Part shown: one piece after another, positions 7,501-14,561 of the stretch
How the letters are laid out: each line of letters opens with the position of its first letter
How positions within the stretch are numbered: position 1 is the first letter of the stretch
NCBI GenBank assembly: GCA_002841035.1
Contig: PHDR01000011.1
Span: forward strand, 1 to 18,362
DNA: 18,362 nt
From: Bacteroidetes bacterium HGW-Bacteroidetes-12
GTDB lineage: Bacteria; Bacteroidota; Bacteroidia; Flavobacteriales_E; Vicingaceae
Reading direction: 5' to 3'
Position numbers and translations under genes: made by a program
The notes under the pieces: model-generated
The model's input: only the letters and a program-made list of their open reading frames with translations
What the model was told of the DNA's origin: nothing
Database searches by the model: none

Positions 7501-8241
7501 AGAACAACTTTTAGGTTCACAAACTGCAAAAAATGGCTTTTCAAATGAGACGATATTGTAGCAAAATTTAACAATTGGAAAATTGATGATAACGCTCAAA
7601 AGTGGTTGATTATTATGGAATATCAATTACAGGATATTGAATATGTAAAAGCTGTTAAGTTAAATGGATACAAAACTGATGTTCAAGTCCAAGTTACCAT
7701 AAAACTTAAAGAAGCAATTGACGCTCAAAATCTTCAAGTCAAATTAGTTAGTAATCCTAAAGGTTTTAATCAAATTGATAAACGTTGGGTTAATAAATAT
7801 ATAGAAATGTGGAATTTACCAGCTGATATTTCTACTATTTTTAAGCGATACACTGGAGAAGTCGAACCAAATATTCCCAATCCAAGGGACAAAAGAAGAA
7901 TGTTCGCAAATGAATTTAGCTCAAAAGAGCAAGGAAATATTCTAAAATGGTTAAATGATAACAAATCTTTAATAGTTTCAGATATTTTAAAAGGTCGTGG
8001 TCAATTTTCAGCAGAATGGATGTTAGTCGCTCAAAAATTAAAAGAAAATTCAAGATGGATATTAAAACCAATGAATTTTTGTTTAAACCATTTTGGAAAT
8101 GGAGAAATTGTAATTACAAAACAAGGTAATTTTAAAATTGGAAGAATCACGATGCAAAGAAAAGGTGGCGACAATGGGAGAGATACTGCAAAAATGCTTC
8201 AATTCAAGATTAATCCTGCTGAACTATTTGATTATGAATAA
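7493..8241 (+). pseudogene. R.HinP1I-family type II restriction endonuclease (GCGC), frameshifted near the N-terminus
   Basis: From ATG 7493, overlapping the methyltransferase stop, the frame reads MRKEQLLGSQTAKNGFSNE and then meets TAG at 7559-7561. From 7552 the next frame continues DIVAKFNNWKIDDNAQKW into the main body, ending at TAA 8239-8241. Adding one base at 7550-7551 gives 249 residues, against 247 for R.HinP1I. Recalled HinP1I blocks are present throughout: QVKLVSN.KGFNQIDK, DKRRMF, EFS..EQ, GRG.F.AEW, QRKGGDNGR and LQFKI.P.ELFD. The HinP1I active site D-X18-Q-X-K is intact (Asp at 7678-7680, then Gln and Lys 19 and 21 codons later; residues 63, 82 and 84 in the repaired chain). A chain from TTG 7606 or ATG 7615 would lack about 38-41 residues. 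It is either a decayed gene or a sequence error. Confidence 0.9.
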
Positions 8242-8267
8242 GAATATGTGCCAAAAGCTGCTACAAA

Positions 8268-8316
8268 TTTAACAAAGTGTAACTCGTACCAATAATAGCA
8301 AACTTACCACGAGTTA
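8268..8316. repeat. Palindromic element on the right of the GCGC restriction-modification unit
   Basis: TTTAACAAAGTGTAACT (8268-8284) repeats the 17-mer at 6424-6440 with 15 of 17 matches. It runs into TAACTCGT (8280-8287), which pairs perfectly with ACGAGTTA (8309-8316). Like the left element, the hairpin opens CTCGTACC and closes ACGAG. The two elements bracket exactly the methyltransferase and endonuclease genes. A role as recombination site or as a transcription end is inference. Confidence 0.6.
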
Positions 8317-8343
8317 AAAACTTGCGGTAGCAAATGAATTAAA

Positions 8344-8357
8344 AATTACGAATTACG
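8344..8357 (+). repeat. Tandem AATTACG heptamer before the rhuM-like remnant
   Basis: The heptamer AATTACG occurs twice in a row (8344-8357) directly ahead of the ATG at 8360. It is a short tandem repeat that could vary in copy number. Confidence 0.5.
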
Positions 8358-8359
8358 CA

Positions 8360-8413
8360 ATGGAAAATAATTCTCAAATAATAATTTATACCACCGAGAA
8401 AGGTAAAACAAAA
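8360..8413 (+). pseudogene. Remnant of the 5' end of a rhuM-type gene
   Basis: ATG at 8360 opens MENNSQIIIYTTEKGKTK, which resembles the N-terminus of RhuM-family (virulence RhuM / Fic-associated) proteins. Those normally continue with a D/E-V-R-x-E-x-E-TVWL segment and a DNA-binding domain. Here the similarity stops after 18 codons, and the frame runs antisense into plsC until TAG at 8507-8509. This is best read as a truncated gene left at the right edge of the accessory island. RhuM genes are common neighbours of restriction systems. The identification rests on a short segment. Confidence 0.45.
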
Positions 8414-8420
8414 TCAAGTT

Positions 8421-9122
8421 TTACTCTTTTAGATTTTCAAGAATACGATTTACACCTTCGTTTACAAAAGCGGAAATATTTTCTTTGCTATATTGTGTTT
8501 GGTCAATAGGTTTGCCTATAAACACAGTAACTTTGCCAGGGTTAATTTGTGATGAATCAGGTTTCCAAACCTTGTAAGTGCCATTGATGGTAACAGGAAT
8601 TATTTTCACATTGGCTTGAAGTGCTAAATGAAATGCTCCTTTTTTGAATACGCCTATTTTACCACTTTTACTTCGTGTTCCTTCAGGAAAAATCATCAAT
8701 GATTTGCCTTTTGATATTTTATCTGCCGCTTTTGCAATACTTACAATAGCCTTTTTTCTATTGGAACGATCCACAAATATATGACCCGCAACAAACATAT
8801 ACCAACCAACAACAGGTGTCCACATCAATTCTTTTTTACCTAAAAAGTGAAGATTAACGGGTAAACTCCCACACAAAACACCAATATCGAGATGAGAACA
8901 ATGGTTGGCAATAAAAATAACAGGTTCATTCTGAGGCACGTTTTCTTTTCCTTTTACAGTTAGTTTTACGCCAGCAATTCGCATCAAAACTGGACCAAAA
9001 ACAGTGCGGGCAACCATTAGGGGGAATTGCCTGTTTAAAGTAAATGGTATAAATAAAGGAGCAAATAGCATTAAGCTAAATGTCCAAATAATCATCAATG
9101 TTATTCTAAGCATCGAAAGCAT
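8421..9122 (-). CDS. plsC: 1-acyl-sn-glycerol-3-phosphate acyltransferase (PlsC family)
   Basis: This 233-residue membrane-associated enzyme is expected to acylate lysophosphatidic acid to phosphatidic acid in phospholipid synthesis. An N-terminal hydrophobic segment (residues about 5-27) anchors it. The acyltransferase motifs are NHCSHLD (HX4D, 73-79), a GHIFVDRSNR block (113-122), FPEGTRSKSG (145-154) and a later IIPVTINGTYK block. It follows tyrS on the same strand after 41 bases and may be cotranscribed with it. Its 3' end lies 7 bases from the rhuM-like remnant, so the accessory island stops just outside this gene. Related lyso-lipid acyltransferases cannot be excluded. Confidence 0.9.
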   Translation of the reverse strand: MLSMLRITLMIIWTFSLMLFAPLFIPFTLNRQFPLMVARTVFGPVLMRIAGVKLTVKGKENVPQNEPVIFIANHCSHLDIGVLCGSLPVNLHFLGKKELMWTPVVGWYMFVAGHIFVDRSNRKKAIVSIAKAADKISKGKSLMIFPEGTRSKSGKIGVFKKGAFHLALQANVKIIPVTINGTYKVWKPDSSQINPGKVTVFIGKPIDQTQYSKENISAFVNEGVNRILENLKE

Positions 9123-9163
9123 AGCGTTGGGATTAATAAATTTCTATTTGTTACACTTTCAAT

Positions 9164-10444
9164 TTAATTTACTTTTACTACAAAGTAATTTTTTTTGCCT
9201 CGCTGCAACAAAATATAACTATCATTAATAACATGAGAAAATGTGATAGTGTCTTCCTCATTAACTTTGTTTTTATTCACACTGATTGAGTTTTCTTTTA
9301 AAGCTCTTCTTGCTTCTCCGTTGGAACTTAAAAAATGAGTAGTAGTAACTAATAAATCTATTATAGAAATTCCATTTTCCACCTCTTTTTTTGGAACAGT
9401 TGATTGCGGAACGCCTTCAAAAATAGCTTCAAACAAATCTGCTGGAAGATTTTTTAGTCCATCAATTGCTTCTTGACCGGTTTTGAAAAGAATTTCCGAT
9501 GCATTAAGTGCGGCTTCATAATCTTCTACAGAATGTACTCGAATAGTAATATCTTTTGCCAATTCTTTTTGTAAAATTCGCAGATGAGGAGATTGCTGAT
9601 GTTCTTTGATTAGTTCGTTAATTTCTGTTTTGGGCTTTAATGTAAATATCTTAATATAGTTTTCAGCATCTTCATCGGTGGCGTTTAACCAAAATTGATA
9701 AAATTTATAAGGAGAAGTTTTTTTAGGGTCTAAAAAAATATTACCACTTGCCGATTTTCCAAATTTGGTTCCATCAGCTTTTTTTATCAAAGGCGTGGTA
9801 ACAGCATAAGCTTCATTACCTGATTTTCTTCTAATCAATTCTGTTCCTGTTACAATGTTTCCCCATTGGTCAGAACCACCCAATTGAACTTTACAGTTTT
9901 TGTGCGTGTTGAGCCAATAAAAATCGTAACCCTGCACCAACTGGTATGAAAATTCAGTGAATGACATCCCCGTTTCTAGCCTTGATTTCACAGAATCTTT
10001 TGCCAGCATATAATTGATAGAAATGTGTTTGCCAACATCACGAATAAAATCGAGAAATGACATTTCTTTAAACCAATCGTAATTATTTACCATTTCAGCA
10101 GCATTCTCTCCATTGTCGAAATTTAAAAATTTTCGGAGTTGTTTTTCAATTCCAGCTTGATTGTGTTGCAATGTTTCGGCATCTAATAAATTTCTTTCGT
10201 CCGATTTTCCTGATGGATCACCCACCATTCCAGTTGCACCTCCTACTAAGGCAAAAGGTTTGTGTCCTGCTTGTTGTAAATGAAGTAAAATCATCACTTG
10301 TACTAAGTTGCCTACACCCAACGAATCGGAAGTAGGATCAAAACCGATATATGCAGCCGTTTTTTCTTTAGCAAATTGTTCTTCAGTTCCAGGCATCATA
10401 TCATGTATCATACCTCTCCAACGTAGTTCTTCAATAAAATTCAT
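9164..10444 (-). CDS. tyrS: Tyrosyl-tRNA synthetase
   Basis: This 426-residue cytoplasmic enzyme charges tRNA-Tyr with tyrosine. It opens with NFIEELRWRGMIHDMMPGTEEQ, typical of Bacteroidota TyrRS, and has GFDPTSDSL (34-42), GGATGMVGDPSGK (68-80), QGYDF (171-175), the QLGGSDQWGNI block (187-197), the KMSKS-type loop KFGKS (227-231) and a C-terminal S4 RNA-binding domain (about 350-426). The HIGH position reads GVGN (43-46), so the usual first histidine is glycine. Length and all other blocks are normal. It is divergent from rimO, with a -7-like element at 10463-10470, and is probably followed by plsC in one transcript. Confidence 0.96.
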   Translation of the reverse strand: MNFIEELRWRGMIHDMMPGTEEQFAKEKTAAYIGFDPTSDSLGVGNLVQVMILLHLQQAGHKPFALVGGATGMVGDPSGKSDERNLLDAETLQHNQAGIEKQLRKFLNFDNGENAAEMVNNYDWFKEMSFLDFIRDVGKHISINYMLAKDSVKSRLETGMSFTEFSYQLVQGYDFYWLNTHKNCKVQLGGSDQWGNIVTGTELIRRKSGNEAYAVTTPLIKKADGTKFGKSASGNIFLDPKKTSPYKFYQFWLNATDEDAENYIKIFTLKPKTEINELIKEHQQSPHLRILQKELAKDITIRVHSVEDYEAALNASEILFKTGQEAIDGLKNLPADLFEAIFEGVPQSTVPKKEVENGISIIDLLVTTTHFLSSNGEARRALKENSISVNKNKVNEEDTITFSHVINDSYILLQRGKKNYFVVKVN

Positions 10445-10462
10445 AGCTTATTTTTTGAAATT

Positions 10463-10470
10463 CAAAATTA
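10463..10470 (-). promoter_or_regulatory. -7 promoter element of tyrS
   Basis: On the minus strand the sequence reads TAATTTTG, an exact match to TAnnTTTG, 18 bases upstream of the tyrS ATG. No obvious -33 TTTG is seen. Confidence 0.45.
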
Positions 10471-10563
10471 ATAATAAATGCGTAAGAGATAGAATATAAA
10501 TACAAACAGATTTTATTAAATCGAATAATCATGAATTTCTATCAATTTAAGCGTATCTCCTCT

Positions 10564-10571
10564 TATCTTTG
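10564..10571 (+). promoter_or_regulatory. -7 promoter element of rimO
   Basis: TATCTTTG followed by CA is a textbook Bacteroidota -7 element (TAnnTTTG). It sits 21 bases before the TTG proposed as the rimO start, and it rules out the earlier TTG at 10569 as a translation start because that codon lies inside the promoter. Confidence 0.6.
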
Positions 10572-10592
10572 CATCAAATTAAATTTCACTGT

Positions 10593-11906
10593 TTGAAAAC
10601 AAAAACACTCAAAAAAAACAAAGTAAACGTAATTACGTTAGGATGCTCTAAAAATTTATTCGATTCTGAAATCACCATGGCTCAACTAAAAGCTAATGGT
10701 TTTGAAGTTGAACATGAAGCACAAACCGATGATTCAGAAATTGTTATTATTAATACTTGTGGCTTTATTGATAATGCCAAGCAAGAATCCATTGACACTA
10801 TTTTACGATATGCGGAAGCGAAAAAAGAAGGTTTCGTTGATAAATTGTATGTAACTGGTTGCCTTTCTGAAAGATATAAGGATAGTTTGCAAAAAGAAAT
10901 TACAGAGGTGGACGCTTATTTTGGAACAAGAGAATTACCGAAATTATTAAAAACACTCAAAGCAGATTATAAACATGAATTGATTGGTGAACGGATTATT
11001 ACTACTCCAAGCCACTACGCCTATTTAAAAATATCGGAAGGCTGCGACAGGCCTTGTGCTTTTTGTGCTATTCCGTTGATGCGAGGCAACCATATTTCCG
11101 TGCCTATTGAAGAACTTGTGAAACAAGCAAAAAGTTTAGCGAAACAAGGCGTTAAAGAATTGATTTTAATTGCTCAAGAATTAACTTTTTATGGATTGGA
11201 TATTTATAAAGAACGAAAGCTTTCTCCACTATTAAATGCATTGTGTGAAGTGGAAGGCATAGAATGGATACGCTTGCATTATGCTTATCCCTCAGGTTTT
11301 CCGATGGATGTAATTGAAACAATGAAAAACCAACCCAAAATATGTAATTATCTGGATATTCCGCTACAACACGCTTCAGACAATATGTTGAAAGCCATGC
11401 GAAGAGGAACAACAAGAGAAAAAACAACACAATTAATTAAAGAAATAAGAGCAATTATTCCAAATATAGCTATTAGAACTACTTTTATTGTTGGTTTTCC
11501 AGGCGAGACAAAAGATGACATTGAAGAAATGAAGGCTTGGATAAAAGAAATGCAATTTGAACGATTGGGCGTTTTTACCTATTCACACGAAGAAGACACG
11601 CATGCTTTTCAGTTAGAAGATAATGTTTCGGAAGAGGAAAAAGAACGCAGAGCAGAAGAAGTAATGGAGGTGCAGCAAAGCATTTCATTGTCGCTCAACG
11701 AACAAAAAGTAGGAAAAACTTATAAGGTGTTGTTTGATAGAATTGAAGGCGGTTATTTTGTGGGAAGAACTGAATTTGATTCTCCCGAAGTGGATAACGA
11801 AGTGTTGGTGGATGCGTCTGCTTATTTTGTTAGGATAGGAGATTTTGCCAATGTTAAAATTACTTCCGCTGGCGATTTTGATTTGTATGGAGAGGTATTG
11901 AATTAA
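10593..11906 (+). CDS. rimO: Ribosomal protein uS12 methylthiotransferase RimO
   Basis: RimO adds a methylthio group to an aspartate of ribosomal protein S12 using radical SAM chemistry and two Fe-S clusters. The N-terminal UPF0004 domain holds its three cluster cysteines in TLGCSKN, NTCGF and TGCLSERY. The radical SAM motif is GCDRPCAFCAIPLMRG (CxxxCxxC), and a C-terminal TRAM domain covers roughly the last 65 residues. I place the start at TTG 10593 (LKTKTLKKNKVNVITLGCSKN, 437 residues), because it fits the family N-terminus and lies just after the promoter. The frame is open further back to TTG 10569. bshC follows on the same strand after 42 bases and may share the transcript. Confidence 0.94.
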   Translation: MKTKTLKKNKVNVITLGCSKNLFDSEITMAQLKANGFEVEHEAQTDDSEIVIINTCGFIDNAKQESIDTILRYAEAKKEGFVDKLYVTGCLSERYKDSLQKEITEVDAYFGTRELPKLLKTLKADYKHELIGERIITTPSHYAYLKISEGCDRPCAFCAIPLMRGNHISVPIEELVKQAKSLAKQGVKELILIAQELTFYGLDIYKERKLSPLLNALCEVEGIEWIRLHYAYPSGFPMDVIETMKNQPKICNYLDIPLQHASDNMLKAMRRGTTREKTTQLIKEIRAIIPNIAIRTTFIVGFPGETKDDIEEMKAWIKEMQFERLGVFTYSHEEDTHAFQLEDNVSEEEKERRAEEVMEVQQSISLSLNEQKVGKTYKVLFDRIEGGYFVGRTEFDSPEVDNEVLVDASAYFVRIGDFANVKITSAGDFDLYGEVLN

Positions 11907-11948
11907 TTCATTGTGAGAAAATAAATTTTTAGTAACACATTAAATTGT

Positions 11949-13538
11949 ATGAACAAACAAACACTATCTTTTGAACAAACAGGTTATTTTTCTAAACTAA
12001 TAACTGATTATTTAGCTGGTAATAAAAAATTAAATCCATTTATTAATCAACCGTTTAATTTAGACGCTTTCAAAACACTAATTCAGCAGCGAAAAGAAAC
12101 TAAAACTGACAGAAATACACTTGTTCAAGCATTAGAAAATCAATATAAAAACATAGCAACATCAGATTTTACTAAAACAAATATTCAACAATTAAAAAAT
12201 GAGAATTGTTTTACGATAACTACTGGACATCAACTTAATTTATTTACAGGACCACTTTATTTTATTTATAAAATAATTTCGGTAATAAATTTAGCTAAGG
12301 AGCTTAAAAGAGCTTATCCCGAAAACGATTTTGTGCCTGTTTATTGGATGGCAACCGAAGATCATGATTTTGAGGAAGTCAATCATTTTTCGTTGTTAGG
12401 CAATAAAATTAACATTTCAAAAACACAAGATGGAGCTGTTGGAAGAATGAAATTAACCAATGTTGATGACGTGTTGCAAGAAATAAAAACTGCTTTGGAA
12501 GGCAGAAATGGAGCGGAACAGATTATTGAGTTGTTTCAACAATTTTATACTTCAGACAAAACATTTACTGAAGCAATACGAGCATTAGTAAATCATCTTT
12601 TTGATAAATATGGATTGGTTATTATTGATGGTGATGATGCAACACTAAAACAAACAATGTTTCCTTATTTTGAGAATGAACTCGTGTATCAAAAAAATGC
12701 TTCATTCGTAGAAAAAACATCACATCTGTTAACGGAATTAAGTTACAAGACTCAACTTACGCCAAGAGAAATTAATCTTTTTTATTTAGACAATCAAATT
12801 CGTGAACGGATTGTTTTTGAGGAGAACAAATACAAAGTCCTTAACACAAAGCTAGAGTTTTCTAAAGCTCAAATTTTAGAAGAATTGAAAAATTATCCCG
12901 AAAAATTTAGCCCAAATGTGGTGCTTCGTCCACTTTATCAAGAGGTAATTTTACCTAATTTGGCTTATATTGGTGGTGGAGGCGAATTGGCTTATTGGTT
13001 TCAGTTAAAAGCGATGTTTGATGCTAATAATGTCTTTTTTCCGATGTTAGTGCTAAGAAACTCTGTGTTGATTGTTGATGGAGGAAGTTGTAAGAAAATC
13101 AGTAAACTCAATTTAACAATGAAACAATTGTTTCTAGAAACGGAAGAATTGATTAAAACCTATTTAAAAGACAATGCTTCTATCTCTTTGGATATGAATG
13201 AAGAAGAAAAACTAGTAGAAGGTGTTTTTACAAAAATTGGATTAAAAGCATTTAAGGTTGATGCTTCGCTCGAAGCTTTGGTAAAAGCAGAACTCCAAAA
13301 AAGTTTAAAATCATTAGAAAACATAGCCGCACGATTAGTAAAAGCCGAAAAACAAAAAGAAGATATTGCTGTAAATCAAATTAGAGGCATAAAAGATAAA
13401 CTCTTTCCAAATGGTTCGTTGCAAGAGCGACAAGATAATTTGAGTATGTTGTTGCTCTTTTATGGTGAACCGTTTTTAGATGAATTGTTGTTGCATCTAA
13501 ATCCTTTAGAAAAAGAATTTGTGGTGCTTTATGAGTGA
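11949..13538 (+). CDS. bshC: Bacillithiol biosynthesis cysteine-adding enzyme BshC
   Basis: This 529-residue protein belongs to the BshC family, which adds cysteine to glucosamine-malate in the last step of bacillithiol synthesis, a low-molecular-weight thiol replacing glutathione. Family blocks seen are FTITTGHQLNLFTGPLYFIYK (88-108), VPVYWMATEDHDFEEV, the LRPLYQEVILPNLAYIGGGGELAYW region and VLRNSV. A long helical segment (about residues 380-490) is consistent with the known coiled-coil arm. The length is normal. It ends one base before the convergent coaE, with no spacer for a strong terminator; an ATGAGT/ACTCAT hairpin (13531-13548) covers both stop codons. No bshA or bshB is in the window. 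Confidence 0.94.
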   Translation: MNKQTLSFEQTGYFSKLITDYLAGNKKLNPFINQPFNLDAFKTLIQQRKETKTDRNTLVQALENQYKNIATSDFTKTNIQQLKNENCFTITTGHQLNLFTGPLYFIYKIISVINLAKELKRAYPENDFVPVYWMATEDHDFEEVNHFSLLGNKINISKTQDGAVGRMKLTNVDDVLQEIKTALEGRNGAEQIIELFQQFYTSDKTFTEAIRALVNHLFDKYGLVIIDGDDATLKQTMFPYFENELVYQKNASFVEKTSHLLTELSYKTQLTPREINLFYLDNQIRERIVFEENKYKVLNTKLEFSKAQILEELKNYPEKFSPNVVLRPLYQEVILPNLAYIGGGGELAYWFQLKAMFDANNVFFPMLVLRNSVLIVDGGSCKKISKLNLTMKQLFLETEELIKTYLKDNASISLDMNEEEKLVEGVFTKIGLKAFKVDASLEALVKAELQKSLKSLENIAARLVKAEKQKEDIAVNQIRGIKDKLFPNGSLQERQDNLSMLLLFYGEPFLDELLLHLNPLEKEFVVLYE

Positions 13539-13539
13539 T

Positions 13540-14123
13540 TCAACTCATTTCAAGTAAATCTGCATAAATAGCTAATACCTGAGGAATAACAAGCGTTTCA
13601 TCATCATTCTTTACAACAAAATCAGCAAAAGGTATTTTTTCATCGTCCGAAAGTTGATTTTTCATGCGTTGAATAACTTCTTGTTCAGCAATTCCATCAC
13701 GGGCAATTACTCGTTGAATTTTGATAGGTGTTGGAGCTGTTACTAAAATTAATTTATCTAATTCTTTAAATAGTTTTGTTTCTATTAAAATAGCGGCTTC
13801 TTTCATTACAAACGGGGCTGTTTTTTTTTTTTAGCCCATTGTTGAAATGCTTTTTTCACTTCTGGATGTATAATTTGATTGAGCGTTTCTAATGCTTTTG
13901 GATTATTAAAAACGAGTTGAGCTAATTTTGGTTTATTCAGTTGGTTGTTTTCAAATGCAACTGGAAATTCAGCTTTTACTAACCGAATTACTTTTTTGTT
14001 AGAAAAAAGTAATTTTTTTGCCTCAATATCAGAATTAAAAACAGGCACACCAAGTGTTTCAAAAACTTTTGCAACAGTAGATTTTCCGCTGCCAATTCCT
14101 CCAGTTAATCCAACAGTTAGCAT
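13540..14123 (-). CDS. coaE: Dephospho-CoA kinase, read as two frames because of an A12 tract
   Basis: CoaE phosphorylates dephospho-CoA to coenzyme A, the final step of the pathway. The first frame starts MLTVGLTGGIGSGKST (P-loop at residues 8-15) and runs through NQIIHPEVKKAFQQWAKKKK before ending at TAA 13806-13808. The second frame holds the rest: PFVMKEAAILIETKLF, LILVTAPTPIKIQRVIARDG, ending LLEMS. The break falls in a run of twelve T on the plus strand (13821-13832, A12 in the coding strand). One more base restores a 194-residue protein of normal size. As the gene is usually essential, a homopolymer length error or slippage during transcription is more likely than true loss. It is the last gene of the DUF1573-yajC-coaE operon. 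Confidence 0.92.
13821..13832. repeat. T12/A12 homopolymer inside coaE
   Basis: Twelve consecutive T on the plus strand encode four lysines in coaE as read. Ten or thirteen bases would keep the kinase in frame; twelve does not. Such runs are prone to sequencing indels, replication slippage and RNA polymerase slippage. Confidence 0.85.
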
Positions 14124-14196
14124 ATTTAACGAATATTTTTTTGAATCTCCGAAATTATAGAAAAACGCTAAACAACAAATCGGAATTCGTCTAAGT

Positions 14197-14526
14197 TTAT
14201 TTTTTTTCTAATTCCTCAGCAGCAAATTCTTTAGCTATAGCAGCTTTTTCAATTTTCAACCGATTGCCACCTTCAATTTCAATGATAACAATATCGTCTT
14301 TCACTTCTGCAATTTTTCCGTGAATACCACCAATGGTAACTATTTTAGACCCTTTTTCAAGCGATTCTCTAAACTTTTTTTGCTCTTTTTGTTTCTTAAC
14401 TTGTGGACGTATCATAAAAAAATAAAAAACTAAAAAGATTAAACCAAACATTAATATTGTTTGCAATCCTCCGCCTTCGCCACCTTCGGGAGATGCCATT
14501 AATAAGATTGAAGTAATATTGTACAT
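14197..14526 (-). CDS. yajC: Preprotein translocase subunit YajC
   Basis: This 109-residue inner-membrane protein belongs to the SecDF-YajC accessory complex of the Sec translocon. A Gly-rich start (SPEGGEGGG) is followed by one transmembrane helix (LQTILMFGLIFLVFYFFMI, about residues 21-39), the RPQVKKQKEQKKFRESL motif and a small cytoplasmic beta domain with KIVTIGGIHGKIAEVKDDIVII. It lies between the DUF1573 lipoprotein (35 bases upstream) and coaE (73 bases downstream) on the same strand. This order recurs in Bacteroidota and implies one transcript. Confidence 0.95.
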   Translation of the reverse strand: MYNITSILLMASPEGGEGGGLQTILMFGLIFLVFYFFMIRPQVKKQKEQKKFRESLEKGSKIVTIGGIHGKIAEVKDDIVIIEIEGGNRLKIEKAAIAKEFAAEELEKK

Positions 14527-14561
14527 AAAAATTATAAGTTATAAATTAAAAAAAAGTTGAA

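Noticed and set aside
6390..8320. Palindromes as integron attC sites
   Set aside because: GTTTAAC and ATTTAAC fit the RYYYAAC half, but no proper GTTRRRY partner with correct spacing was found, and there is no integron integrase in the window.
4294..8420. Phage or transposon insertion carrying the R-M genes
   Set aside because: No integrase, transposase, tRNA attachment site or terminal repeats pairing the outer edges of the island were found.
10569..10592. TTG at 10569 as the rimO start
   Set aside because: It lies inside the -7 promoter element, and the extra eight residues are not part of the family N-terminus.
13531..13548. ATGAGT/ACTCAT hairpin as a terminator between bshC and coaE
   Set aside because: The stem is only 6 bp, lies over both stop codons and has no T-run on either side.
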